A stretch of 14,051 nucleotides of DNA from positions 1 to 14,051 of the forward strand of contig JAICHT010000062.1 of assembly GCA_025924755.1 (NCBI GenBank). The letters run 5' to 3'. The notes under the pieces were generated by a model, which saw only the letters and a list, made by a program, of their open reading frames with translations, had not been told where the DNA came from and made no database searches. A program made the position numbers and the translations under genes. How positions within the stretch are numbered: position 1 is the first letter of the stretch; the number at the start of each line of letters is the position of its first letter. The stretch comes from Chitinophagaceae bacterium. Lineage in GTDB: Bacteria > Bacteroidota > Bacteroidia > Chitinophagales > Chitinophagaceae. Below, piece by piece: positions 1 to 7,416 of the stretch.

Positions 1-107
1 CGCTCATTCGTACTTTAAGTGATTTCAAAGAAGAGAAATTAATTGAAATTAAGAGCGGCAAGATCATTATTATCAATATGGATAAACTGAAAAACCTTTT
101 ATATTAA
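1..107 (+). CDS. Crp/Fnr-family transcriptional regulator, C-terminal end only (partial)
   Basis: The window opens inside a reading frame that starts at base 3 and ends with TAA at 105-107, giving the last 34 residues (LIRTLSDFKEEKLIEIKSGK then IIIINMDKLKNLLY). The order 'R-T-L-S-D-F-K-E-E-K-L-I-E-I ... I-I-I-x-N-M-D-K-L' is the usual end of the winged helix-turn-helix domain in Bacteroidota Crp/Fnr regulators: the last recognition-helix residues, the wing strand and a short terminal helix. The effector-binding domain lies outside the window, so whether it senses oxygen, NO or a nucleotide cannot be seen. It sits 83 bases upstream of hemN on the same strand. Crp/Fnr proteins often control hemN in facultative bacteria, so a regulatory link is plausible but inferred. 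The family call rests on a short tail. Confidence 0.7.
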   Translation, partial: LIRTLSDFKEEKLIEIKSGKIIIINMDKLKNLLY

Positions 108-120
108 CTCATTAACAGAG

Positions 121-134
121 TTGATATAAATCGT
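121..134 (+). promoter_or_regulatory. Possible Fnr-type binding site upstream of hemN
   Basis: The sequence TTGAT-ATAA-ATCGT matches the Fnr consensus TTGAT-N4-ATCAA perfectly in the left half and in three of five bases in the right half. It lies between the Crp/Fnr-type gene tail and hemN, 56 bases before the hemN start. No good TAnnTTTG element stands at the expected distance downstream. The only close match, TAGTTTTG at 179-186, is just 4 bases before the ATG and would give a leaderless or internally starting RNA. The site is suggestive only. Confidence 0.3.
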
Positions 135-190
135 ATTGAATTATAACCCGGATCATCTTTACTGCACTTTTCATCCTATAGTTTTGTTAG

Positions 191-1567
191 ATGAAAGAGT
201 GTGCTACCATAAACCCCATATTGGTTAGAAAATATAACAAGCCAATTCCAAGATATACCAGCTATCCAACGGTACCATTCTGGAACGAAGACATGAATGC
301 GCAAAGATGGCAGGATATCTTTGTGAAGCGTTTTCATGAGCAAAACCACACCAATGGTATAAGTATTTATATTCACCTGCCGTTCTGCGAATCCCTTTGC
401 ACTTACTGCGGCTGTAATAAAAAAATAACCACTAACCATAAAGTAGAAGAAGACTATTTGATGGCTATTGAAAAAGAGTGGAAAGGATACCGTAAACTGA
501 TGAAGCAAACGCCGGTTATCCGCGAAATTCATTTAGGCGGTGGCACGCCTACATTCTTCTCTCCTAAAAACCTGCAAAAGCTTGTGCAGGTTATTTTAAC
601 AGGAAGTCTTTTGCATCCGCAACAGGAGTTTAGTATAGAAGGCCATCCAAACAATACCTCGATAACGCACTTAAGGATGTTGTACTCCTTGGGTTTTAAA
701 AGAATCAGCTACGGGGTTCAGGATATGGATCCTAATGTGCAACGTATTATTAACCGCATACAACCTTTCGAAAATGTAAAAGTAGCCACAGAAAACGCAC
801 GTAATGCTGGATTCACTTCCGTAAACTTTGATCTTATCTATGGATTGCCTTTACAAACTTTAGAAAGCATCGGACGAACTTTTGATAAGGTGCTTGAACT
901 AAAACCCGATAGAATTGCATTCTATAGCTATGCTCATGTGCCCTGGACCAGTAAAGGGCAACGTTTGTTTAATGAAAATGATCTGCCGGGTGCAGATGAA
1001 AAAATACAGCTTTACCTGAAAGGGCAGCAATTACTGCTGGAGAAAGGTTATATGGATATTGGCATGGATCATTTTGCTTTACCGAACGACGCTTTATATA
1101 TAGCAAAGGAAGAAGAAAGGCTGCACCGCAACTTTATGGGCTATACCACTCAAAACACTGGTTTATTGTTAGGTTTAGGTGTCTCAAGTATCAGCGATGC
1201 TGGTTATGCTTTTGCACAAAATAGTAAAACGCTTCACAATTATTATGCGGCTATCAATGCAGGCGGTTTTGCTATACAAAGAGGTTATGAATTGAGTGCG
1301 GAGGATGTGTCATTCCGCCAATATATTTTAGATATGAGTTGCAAAGGGAAAACTTTTTTTCATCAAAGGGATATGATGCTTTTGAGGCAATATGTTTTTC
1401 CCGAACTGGAAAAAATGGCAAATGATGGGTTGGTGCAATGGGATGAAGCCGGAGTATCGCTAACAGATACCGGTCATTACTTTATTAGAAATGTATGTGC
1501 TGCATTTGATATAAAGATGCGCAAGCAAAGCGAGGCGCAGCAACAGCTTTTTAGCAATGCTATTTAA
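191..1567 (+). CDS. hemN: Oxygen-independent coproporphyrinogen III oxidase (radical SAM)
   Basis: This enzyme decarboxylates two propionate side chains of coproporphyrinogen III to vinyl groups using S-adenosylmethionine, the anaerobic route to protoporphyrinogen IX in heme synthesis; it is cytoplasmic. The 458-residue protein has the full-length HemN layout. An N-terminal 'KYNKPIPRYTSYPT' segment (about 14-27) is followed by the radical-SAM cluster motif C66-x3-C70-x2-C73 with the HemN-typical extra C75, then the SAM-binding GGGTP at 116-120, and a C-terminal HemN domain (about 365-445) with 'DTGHYFIRNVCAAFD' near the end. The ATG at 191 directly follows an in-frame stop and is the only good start; no Shine-Dalgarno sequence is visible. 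The neighbouring Crp/Fnr-type gene and possible Fnr site suggest low-oxygen control. The assignment is firm. Confidence 0.96.
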   Translation: MKECATINPILVRKYNKPIPRYTSYPTVPFWNEDMNAQRWQDIFVKRFHEQNHTNGISIYIHLPFCESLCTYCGCNKKITTNHKVEEDYLMAIEKEWKGYRKLMKQTPVIREIHLGGGTPTFFSPKNLQKLVQVILTGSLLHPQQEFSIEGHPNNTSITHLRMLYSLGFKRISYGVQDMDPNVQRIINRIQPFENVKVATENARNAGFTSVNFDLIYGLPLQTLESIGRTFDKVLELKPDRIAFYSYAHVPWTSKGQRLFNENDLPGADEKIQLYLKGQQLLLEKGYMDIGMDHFALPNDALYIAKEEERLHRNFMGYTTQNTGLLLGLGVSSISDAGYAFAQNSKTLHNYYAAINAGGFAIQRGYELSAEDVSFRQYILDMSCKGKTFFHQRDMMLLRQYVFPELEKMANDGLVQWDEAGVSLTDTGHYFIRNVCAAFDIKMRKQSEAQQQLFSNAI

Positions 1568-1736
1568 TAAAAACTCCTGGTACGGCCTGTAATAGGCAAA
1601 TACTAAAAGCGTAAATTCTACTTCTTATATCAGGACTGATTTAAATGCCTTTAGTACAATAATCTTGTTCATAAAATAATATTATGGTGCGATTAAACTG
1701 CATAGCTCACCCGTTTTGTTAAAAGCAGTTTTTAGC

Positions 1737-1752
1737 TATCAAAATATTGATA
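1737..1752. repeat. Perfect inverted repeat TATCAA-N4-TTGATA
   Basis: TATCAAAATATTGATA reads as a 6-base perfect inverted repeat around AATA in the hemN downstream gap, 35 bases before the terminator hairpin. It may be a protein-binding site or simply an AT-rich chance palindrome. No promoter or start codon is placed so that it would clearly control a gene. Confidence 0.3.
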
Positions 1753-1786
1753 TGCATTACTAAATTTTAGGACTATTTCATACGCA

Positions 1787-1812
1787 AAAGAGCCGCTTTA
1801 AAGCGACTCTTT
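1787..1812. terminator. Palindromic, probably bidirectional terminator
   Basis: AAAGAGCCGC and GCGACTCTTT form a stem around TTTAAA with a single C-A mismatch. A-rich sequence lies on one side and T-rich on the other, as in Rho-independent terminators working both ways. It stands between hemN (ending at 1567, plus strand) and the minus-strand membrane-protein gene ending at 1847, so it can serve both convergent units. Confidence 0.75.
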
Positions 1813-1846
1813 ATATCTCTAAATAAGAGAGGTATAAATTATAAGA

Positions 1847-2218
1847 TTAGATATAACTGCCTGCATTTTGAAAACCTATAAAAGCACAGGAGATTATCAC
1901 GCCAAGGTCTATTAGTATACTTAAGAAGAATACAGGTATGGTGATCTTGGTGGGCATTGCTGCCAGGTTAGTAACTAAAGCCATTCCCATAGCAACTAAA
2001 GCTAAAGACCAAAAGAACATATTGTTGCCGGACAGAATAATCGCAAACATAGTTATGGGAGTAAACACACATCCATGGCTCGCCAGAGCTGCACCTAACC
2101 AGCCGAAACGGTTGTGCTCCTGACCTGAACACCAGTTAATAAATAAGGAAAAAGCAGATTGATGCGTATTTTCAGCAGTATACGTAACGGGAATTGTTTG
2201 ATGCATTATATTTTCCAT
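1847..2218 (-). CDS. Small integral membrane protein of unknown function
   Basis: I do not recognise the family of this 123-residue protein. The first 35 or so residues are polar (MENIMHQTIPVTYTAENTHQ and on). Three hydrophobic stretches follow, fitting membrane helices: roughly 38-63 (GWLGAALASHGCVFTPITMF region), 66-88 (starting MFFWSLALVAMG) and 91-116 (ITIPVFFLSILIDLGVIISC). An in-frame Met at residue 5 is an equally possible start. The gene is 163 bases downstream of the GMC oxidoreductase on the same strand, and a perfect 15-base palindrome (2275-2289) lies in that gap, so it may have its own promoter. Composition and codon use look like its neighbours. A real gene is likely because of the coherent membrane topology and the convergent terminator just after its stop; no function can be offered. 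Confidence 0.7.
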   Translation of the reverse strand: MENIMHQTIPVTYTAENTHQSAFSLFINWCSGQEHNRFGWLGAALASHGCVFTPITMFAIILSGNNMFFWSLALVAMGMALVTNLAAMPTKITIPVFFLSILIDLGVIISCAFIGFQNAGSYI

Positions 2219-2274
2219 TGCTTATATTTTTGTTGCACAAAGTTCTCTTACAAACAATGCCTATTCTATGACTT

Positions 2275-2289
2275 GTATAGTTACTATAC
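2275..2289. repeat. Perfect palindrome GTATAG-TTA-CTATAC, candidate operator
   Basis: GTATAGTTACTATAC is a perfect 6-base inverted repeat around three bases, 57 bases upstream of the start of the minus-strand membrane-protein gene. Its size and position fit an operator for a dimeric repressor. No regulator gene is adjacent, so the call is tentative. Confidence 0.35.
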
Positions 2290-2381
2290 TTGATTTTTAT
2301 CAGGTTGATTTTATACATTCATCAGGTGCAGCTATTTGATCTAAAAGTATCCGCAGTTATGAGTTAGATTCCCCCACGCAT

Positions 2382-4097
2382 TTATAAGTTTCCTTTTTTT
2401 AATTCATCAACGCAAAAGTTTGCCGCCCTTGCAGCAAAAGCCATATACAAAATAGAAGGGCTTTGGTTGCCGGTGCTGGTCATGCAGGCGCCGTCCGTAA
2501 CAAATACATTTTTGCATAAATGAAGCTGGTTGTGTTTATTGAGCATGGAAGTGCGTGGATCGTTGCCCATACGGCAACCTCCCATTTCGTGAATATCCAG
2601 GCCAGGCGCTTGTTTGCTGTCATGCTGAACAATATTCTTTATTCCCGCTACGCTCAACATTTCTGCACTCTGGGTTAAAAAATCCGCCACCATTTTATCA
2701 TCATTATCATCGTAATCTACAGCGGTGATAAGTTGCGGAATTCCCCATTTATCCCGCTTATCCTTGCTTAATCGAACATGATTGCTTTCTTTAGGAAGCG
2801 TTTCGCCTTGCATATACATACCGGCCGTCCATAATCCTGGCTCAGAAACCGCTTGTTTATAATCAGCACCAATACCATCGGGTATATCAGTAAAGGCAGC
2901 GTTTCGGGTGGCCCATACAAAGGTGAGGTAACCGCCTAAAAAGTCTGTATCCTGTTTGTGAAGGTTCCGATAATTGGCAATCATCGGATTGGTAGGATTG
3001 CGGCCATAAAAATAGTGGTCTTTGAAGCCATCATAGGTGCCAAAAACACTTCCGCGATAATTTTGAAAGGCTATATATTTTCCGAGGAGCCCATTGTCAT
3101 TTCCTAGCCCGTTTGGAAAACGTTTGGATATAGAATTTAACAGGATAAGATTAGTGTTTAAGCAGGCTGCATTTAAAAAAATAACCTTTGCAAAAAAGTC
3201 GGTCGACTCATTGGTAACCGCATCAATCACCCGTACGCCAGAGGCTTTTCCTTTTTGCTCATCGTAAATAACAGAATGTACTACTGAATGCGGCCTTATG
3301 GTTAAGTTGCCGGTTTTTGCAGCCCACGGCAAGGTAGAAGAAACAGAACTGAAATATCCGCCAAATGGGCATCCTCTGGTGCAAAGATTTCGTGCCTGGC
3401 ATTGTCCACGCCCTTGTTCCAGATGTATTGGCTCAGGCTGGGTTAAATGTGCCCAGCGGGTACGCACCATAAAGCGATCTTTATAATGGGCACTTATTTT
3501 TTGTTGTATCTCCGCCTCCAGGCAGCTAAATTCAAAAGGCGGCAAATACTCGCCATCGGGTAATGCTTCCAATCCATCCTTGCCGCCGCATATGCCCGAA
3601 AATCTTTCTACATGCGAGTACCAGGGCGCTATATCGGCATATCGAATGGGCCAGTCTGTTGCATAGCCATATCGTTTTGGAGCCGTAAATTCAAAATCAC
3701 TCCAGCGCTGGCAAGCCCTTCCCCATGTAATGGATTTGCCGCCTACCTGGTAGCCTCTTATCCAGTCAAAAGGCTTTTCCTGTATATAAGGATGCTCCGC
3801 ATCTTTTACAAAAAAATGTTGCGTATCCTCTGCAAAGGCATAACATTTACTCACTACGGGATTGCTTTTTATTACTGCCAAAGGCTCCTGCATCCTATGT
3901 TTAAAATCCCATGGATTTTTGGTGGCAGTAGGATAGTCCTTTATGTGTTCGATATTGCGGCCACGTTCCAATACCAGCGTTTTTAAACCTTTTTCACAAA
4001 GTTCTTTAGCAGCCCAGCCGCCACTAATACCCGAACCAATCACGATGGCATCAAATGTGTTTTGCCTTGTACCACCGGTATATTTTTCAGAGCCCAT
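2382..4097 (-). CDS. GMC-family FAD-dependent sugar oxidoreductase (gluconate/glucoside dehydrogenase type)
   Basis: The 571-residue flavoprotein probably oxidises a sugar or sugar acid. The N-terminus holds the FAD fold: strand 'FDAIVIGSG', the GSGISGG loop at 21-27 and the acidic end 'LVLERG' at 41-46. The substrate domain ends in the GMC C-terminal block 'HEMGGCRMG' (H503) and 'TGNQSPS' (N544), matching the His/Asn catalytic pair by spacing. Cys233, Cys239 and Cys243 form C-x5-C-x3-C, the spacing known for the [3Fe-4S] ligands of bacterial FAD-glucose dehydrogenases, so an Fe-S cluster is likely. There is no signal peptide. Such proteins are usually exported or matured with a Tat-bearing small subunit (gluconate 2-dehydrogenase subunit 3) and pass electrons to cytochrome c; neither partner is in the window. 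The isomerase remnant beside it suggests the locus once belonged to a sugar (possibly 3-keto-sugar) pathway. The exact substrate is unknown. Confidence 0.88.
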   Translation of the reverse strand: MGSEKYTGGTRQNTFDAIVIGSGISGGWAAKELCEKGLKTLVLERGRNIEHIKDYPTATKNPWDFKHRMQEPLAVIKSNPVVSKCYAFAEDTQHFFVKDAEHPYIQEKPFDWIRGYQVGGKSITWGRACQRWSDFEFTAPKRYGYATDWPIRYADIAPWYSHVERFSGICGGKDGLEALPDGEYLPPFEFSCLEAEIQQKISAHYKDRFMVRTRWAHLTQPEPIHLEQGRGQCQARNLCTRGCPFGGYFSSVSSTLPWAAKTGNLTIRPHSVVHSVIYDEQKGKASGVRVIDAVTNESTDFFAKVIFLNAACLNTNLILLNSISKRFPNGLGNDNGLLGKYIAFQNYRGSVFGTYDGFKDHYFYGRNPTNPMIANYRNLHKQDTDFLGGYLTFVWATRNAAFTDIPDGIGADYKQAVSEPGLWTAGMYMQGETLPKESNHVRLSKDKRDKWGIPQLITAVDYDDNDDKMVADFLTQSAEMLSVAGIKNIVQHDSKQAPGLDIHEMGGCRMGNDPRTSMLNKHNQLHLCKNVFVTDGACMTSTGNQSPSILYMAFAARAANFCVDELKKGNL

Positions 4098-4135
4098 AAA
4101 GTAATTTTAATTCCACAATAGTAACGTAAAATTCT

Positions 4136-4437
4136 ATGCACTTTTTAAAGCAGTATCCCGGCCGGTTTACTTTGATGCATGTAAAAGTTGAGATTAAAAA
4201 ATCAGCTGCCAGTGAAAACGGCTCGGTTTACGAAAGTACAATTTTAGGAAAGGGTGTAGTGGATGTAAAAGGTATACTGACTTTGCACGTAAATCGGGTA
4301 TAAAATACTTTATCATCGAACAGGCATCCTGCCAGGATAAAATGCCAGTGGAATGTTCGACAGAAGATTTTAAGGTTATGAAAGGCTGGGGCTTTCGATC
4401 ATGTTTTCTTCTTCAGGTGCTATTGACAGCATTGTAA
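4136..4437 (+). pseudogene. Remnant of a sugar phosphate isomerase/epimerase (TIM barrel), truncated and frameshifted
   Basis: From 4136 one frame reads MHFLKQYPGRFTLMHVKVEI and on to ESTILGKGVVDVKGIL, then hits TAA at 4301-4303. From about 4282 another frame continues the same protein with ARKSGIKYFIIEQASCQDKM, then 'STEDFKVMKGWGF', stopping at 4435-4437. Joined, the two halves read as the last third of a Bacteroidota xylose-isomerase-like TIM-barrel sugar phosphate isomerase ('YPGRF-LMHVK', 'GKGVVD', 'FIIEQ', 'MKGWGF'). An in-frame TAA at 4127-4129 shows that the first two thirds are gone. So the gene is 5' truncated and carries one indel near 4280-4284, and the tail after 'GWGF' is extended. 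The recognition comes from the family's usual C-terminal wording and is confident in kind, though not in the original substrate. Confidence 0.8.
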
Positions 4438-4675
4438 ATAGTAGTTGGAAGAGCCTCAATATTAAATGCCCAGGTTGTTTTTCAATGAAATATGCAACGG
4501 CTATTCCATTCATTTATATAAAACCTAAAGCTGCTAAATCTTCCCAATATTCATATGCTTCAAAGTAATTGTATATCCAATTACTCAATTACCAGTTGAG
4601 GTAAATGCCTGCTTTACATGGCTTAATTATTTCTTCCATCTTTTTTATTAATTTTTTAATCATTAACTGAAAAGT

Positions 4676-5833
4676 ATGAAAGCAGCAGTATTTCACAAGA
4701 TTGGAGACATTAGCGTAGATAATGTAGCCGATCCCCGGATTGAGCATGATGAAGATGTTGTTCTCAAAGTTACTTCGACAGCTATCTGTGGTTCAGACCT
4801 TCATATCTATGACGGTTTTGTTCCGCAATTGAAAGACCAGGTATTAGGCCACGAGTTTATGGGTATTGTTGAAGAGGTAGGCAAAGGAGTAACACGTGTA
4901 AAAAAGGGTGATCGGGTAGTAGTGCCTTTCCCTATTGCCTGTGGTCATTGTTTTTTTTGCAATCATGAGCTTCCCGGCCATTGCGAAAATTCAAATGTGG
5001 ATCATTATGGTCCTGAAGGAAACCTGACTGACCAAAAAGGCGGTGGCATGTTTGGATATACTGACCTTTATGGCGCATATTCCGGTGGGCAGGCAGAGTA
5101 TGTAAGAGTGCCTTTTGCCAATTTTGGTCCGCGGGTAGTACCGGATGGAATGGAAGATGAGCAAGTACTTTTTCTTACCGATATTTTTCCCACTGGCTGG
5201 TCGGCAGTAGACTGGGCGCAAATGCAAGGGGGCGAAACCGTAGTGATTTTCGGATCAGGGCCCGTAGGTTTGATGGCGCAAAAAGCAGCCTGGCTTCAGG
5301 GTGCTAAAAGAGTAATTGCTGTAGACCCGTTGCAATATCGGTTAGACAGAGCCATGAAGCTGAATAATGTAGAAGCTCTGAATGCTGATGACGACGATTT
5401 GATTCAGAAGATAATTGACATGACCAATGGCCGAGGTGCCGATGTTTGTATAGATGCAGTAGGCATGGAAGCCAGCCGTTCGGTAGGAGAAAAGCTGAAA
5501 GCTGTTATTAATGTGGAAAAAGGTACCAGCAAAATAATGGAAAATTGTTTTAAGGCAGTACGCCGTGGCGGTACGGTAACCATAGTAGGAGTTTACGCCA
5601 GCAACTATGATAATTTTCCTGTTTTCCGCATATTTGATAAAGGGCTTACCATACGTACCGGACAGGCGCCGGTTCAGAAATACATAGATAAATTGCTTGG
5701 ATTGGTAAGAGACGGTAAAGTAGTATTGAACGATATCATTACACACCGCTTACCACTTTCTGAAGCTACACATGGCTATGACATCTTTAAGAAAAAAGAA
5801 GACGATTGTGTAAAGGTGGTATTGAAGCCATAA
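4676..5833 (+). CDS. Zinc-dependent alcohol dehydrogenase, formaldehyde-dehydrogenase-like
   Basis: This 385-residue cytoplasmic enzyme belongs to the medium-chain Zn alcohol dehydrogenases and would oxidise an alcohol (or the reverse) with NAD(P). Catalytic-zinc residues are visible as C38 (AICGSD) and H59-E60 (GHEFMG). The structural-zinc quartet is C89, C92, C95 and C103. The Rossmann loop is GSGPVG at 193-198, ending in D217 ('VIAVDP'), an acidic residue that favours NAD over NADP. The insert around 104-137 ('NSNVDHYGPEGNLTDQ', 'FGYTDLYG') and the overall length resemble the glutathione-independent formaldehyde dehydrogenase-like subgroup, which often acts on other alcohols. The 238 bases before it, after the isomerase remnant, are AT-rich and hold no recognisable gene or clear TAnnTTTG promoter. 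A strong terminator follows at 5983, so it is probably a single-gene unit. The true substrate cannot be read from sequence. Confidence 0.92.
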   Translation: MKAAVFHKIGDISVDNVADPRIEHDEDVVLKVTSTAICGSDLHIYDGFVPQLKDQVLGHEFMGIVEEVGKGVTRVKKGDRVVVPFPIACGHCFFCNHELPGHCENSNVDHYGPEGNLTDQKGGGMFGYTDLYGAYSGGQAEYVRVPFANFGPRVVPDGMEDEQVLFLTDIFPTGWSAVDWAQMQGGETVVIFGSGPVGLMAQKAAWLQGAKRVIAVDPLQYRLDRAMKLNNVEALNADDDDLIQKIIDMTNGRGADVCIDAVGMEASRSVGEKLKAVINVEKGTSKIMENCFKAVRRGGTVTIVGVYASNYDNFPVFRIFDKGLTIRTGQAPVQKYIDKLLGLVRDGKVVLNDIITHRLPLSEATHGYDIFKKKEDDCVKVVLKP

Positions 5834-5982
5834 AGTAACCAGACAGAAAGTTGGTATCGGTTTAAAAAAATCCAGCTGGGTACAGTAGATGTTTAATTGG
5901 CAATTCTCTGCATGTAATACACTACTAATAACATTGCAGTTAATAATTAGGATCGTCTTTGTGCTAACACCGTGAATAAAAC

Positions 5983-6007
5983 AAAAAGCCGCTAATAGCG
6001 GCTTTTT
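5983..6007. terminator. Strong Rho-independent terminator after the alcohol dehydrogenase
   Basis: AAAAAGCCGC and GCGGCTTTTT form a perfect 10-base stem around the loop TAATA, with a run of T on the plus strand and of A (T on the other strand) on the opposite side. It lies 149 bases after the alcohol dehydrogenase stop. Its symmetry allows termination in both directions. Nothing else is recognisable between 5834 and 5982. Confidence 0.88.
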
Positions 6008-6126
6008 GTTTGTACTGCCCACATTCCTAACTAAAAATTTGCTTGATTTTAATGCTGTAATTTGTGTACCCGTTCCTACAGTTAAATCTTTCCATACAAC
6101 CTAACTTTAACTGATAACTTATTATA

Positions 6127-6198
6127 GTGATATTGTTAGTACTACTCTTTTGCAACATATCTCTGCTCTTTACATTATCTGCAGCCGCACAAAAATGA
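6127..6198 (+). pseudogene. Orphan signal-peptide-like stub, probable remnant of a secreted-protein gene
   Basis: In the 255-base gap before the GH16 gene, a frame starting at GTG 6127 reads (M)ILLVLLFCNISLLFTLSAAA-QK and stops with TGA at 6196-6198. It has the hydrophobic core and the A-A-A-Q-K end typical of Bacteroidota signal peptides at their cleavage site, but the mature protein is missing. It may be the 5' end of a decayed secreted-protein gene, possibly an older copy related to the glucanase, or a chance hydrophobic frame. No conventional ATG precedes it, and an in-frame TAA lies at 6115-6117. A weak promoter-like TAACTTTA is at 6102-6109. The rest of the gap (6008-6126 and 6199-6262) holds nothing I recognise. 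Confidence 0.4.
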
Positions 6199-6262
6199 TT
6201 CATTTCTGTAAGCTTAATTTTTTAATTGTTCTTATCTTTCTGTATTCAAAAAGTAAATTAAT

Positions 6263-7087
6263 ATGACTGTTTTATCGGTTGTTCGTTTTAGTATCTGTTT
6301 ATTTATTGGTATATGCTTTAGTTATGTGGTATCGGCACAACCCAAACCTTATAATGGCGGCTCAGGAAAGTATAAACAACTAGTATGGTCGGATGAATTT
6401 AATTATAATGGGCTTCCGGACTCTACTAAATGGACATATGAATCAGGATATATACGCAATAAAGAACGGCAATACTATACAGTAAAAAGAGAACAAAATG
6501 CCAAGGTTGCCAACGGCTATCTTACTATCACGGCCCGGAACGATTCTTTCAAAACTAACGGTAATAGCTATCCGCTTACATCTGCAAGTCTTACTACCAA
6601 AGGTAAAAAAGACTGGAAGTATGGACGTATAGAAGTAAGAGCCAAAATTCCATCATCATTGGGCACATGGCCAGCTATTTGGATGCTTGGCAGTAATGAA
6701 GATGAAGTAGGCTGGCCTGCCTGCGGCGAAATTGATATTATGGAACATGTAGGCTTCATGCCCGACACGGTACATTTTAATGTGCATACGGGCAGTACGG
6801 CCAGGCATATAGACAAGGGAATTAAAGTGCCATATGCCAGTCCTGATTCGGACTTTCATGTATATGCTTTGGAATGGTTCAACGATCATATGGATTGGTA
6901 TATGGACGATAAAAAAGTGTTTACTTATATAAGGGATGCCAGTCTTGCCGATGGATGGCCATTCGATAAACCGGAATATCTTATTTTGAACCTGGCTTTT
7001 GGTGGCGAATGGGGTGGACAAAAAGGCGTGAATATGCAGTCGTTGCCGCAATCTTTTTTGGTCGACTACGTAAGAGTGTTTAAATAA
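6263..7087 (+). CDS. Secreted glycoside hydrolase family 16 beta-glucanase (laminarinase-like)
   Basis: The 274-residue protein is a GH16 endo-beta-glucanase, probably acting on beta-1,3- or mixed-linked glucans outside the cytoplasm. A signal peptide covers about residues 1-25 (core 'ICLFIGICFSYVV', end 'SAQPKP'). The GH16 beta-jelly-roll starts at 'LVWSDEF' (40-46) and shows 'YGRIEVRAKIP' (120-130), 'GTWPAIWMLG' (134-143) and the catalytic E-I-D-I-M-E with nucleophile E156, D158 and acid/base E161. It ends with 'LNLAFGGEWGG' (242-252) and 'VDYVRVF' (268-273). The length is that of a bare catalytic module without a carbohydrate-binding domain. There is no strong Shine-Dalgarno sequence; the ATG fits the signal peptide. 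The GDCCVxC gene starts 13 bases later, so read-through transcription is possible. The family is firm; the exact glucan is not shown. Confidence 0.95.
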   Translation: MTVLSVVRFSICLFIGICFSYVVSAQPKPYNGGSGKYKQLVWSDEFNYNGLPDSTKWTYESGYIRNKERQYYTVKREQNAKVANGYLTITARNDSFKTNGNSYPLTSASLTTKGKKDWKYGRIEVRAKIPSSLGTWPAIWMLGSNEDEVGWPACGEIDIMEHVGFMPDTVHFNVHTGSTARHIDKGIKVPYASPDSDFHVYALEWFNDHMDWYMDDKKVFTYIRDASLADGWPFDKPEYLILNLAFGGEWGGQKGVNMQSLPQSFLVDYVRVFK

Positions 7088-7100
7088 AGATTGAATTCCT

Positions 7101-7316
7101 ATGAATAAAAAAATTGTTCTGCATTCCATTATTACCTGTCCTGAATGTGGTTGTGAAAAAGAAGAAGTAATGCCTATAGACGCCTGCCAATATTTTTATA
7201 AATGTACCGCCTGCGGAATCCTTTTAAAGCCTCTGCAGGGTGATTGCTGTGTATTTTGCAGCTATGGTACCATAAAGTGTCCGCCGCAACAAATCAGTAA
7301 TAGTTGCTGTTCTTGA
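7101..7316 (+). CDS. GDCCVxC-motif cysteine-rich small protein
   Basis: This 71-residue cytoplasmic protein has 12 Cys. The first part looks like a zinc ribbon, with CPECGC at 13-18 and CTAC at 35-38. It is followed by the diagnostic GDCCVFCSYG at 47-56, then C60-P-P and a C69-C70 end. The motif is that of the GDCCVxC '(seleno)protein' family, in which some members carry selenocysteine; here only Cys codons are used and no UGA lies within the frame. From what I know of the family, it tends to sit near mercury or other thiophilic-metal genes, which fits its place just before arsR-arsM. Its biochemical role is not established. It starts 13 bases after the glucanase, an unrelated gene, so the boundary of the metal cluster probably falls between them. 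Confidence 0.82.
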   Translation: MNKKIVLHSIITCPECGCEKEEVMPIDACQYFYKCTACGILLKPLQGDCCVFCSYGTIKCPPQQISNSCCS

Positions 7317-7416
7317 AATTAATAATATGGAAAGGGCAGTTCTTGTTATACTATCAGTTTAATCTTTACGCTACCTCTTTACTTTCCCATAAATGAATTT
7401 TTAGGAATTAAATATT

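Noticed and set aside
4514..4580. Minus-strand reading that ends in YEYWEDLAALGFI before a stop
   Set aside because: It looks protein-like for about 20 residues, but there is an in-frame stop just upstream and no family I recognise, so chance is as likely as a gene remnant.
4584..4600. CTCAA-N7-TTGAG inverted repeat before the alcohol dehydrogenase
   Set aside because: Five-base arms with a seven-base gap in AT-rich sequence are expected by chance, and no promoter is placed to be controlled by it.
4991..5746. Long minus-strand open frames across the alcohol dehydrogenase
   Set aside because: They are antisense to a strongly supported gene, have no domain logic and no promoter; the composition of the true gene leaves the opposite frames open.
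6568..7129. Antisense open frames over the GH16 gene
   Set aside because: They mirror the conserved GH16 coding sequence and show no recognisable protein features.
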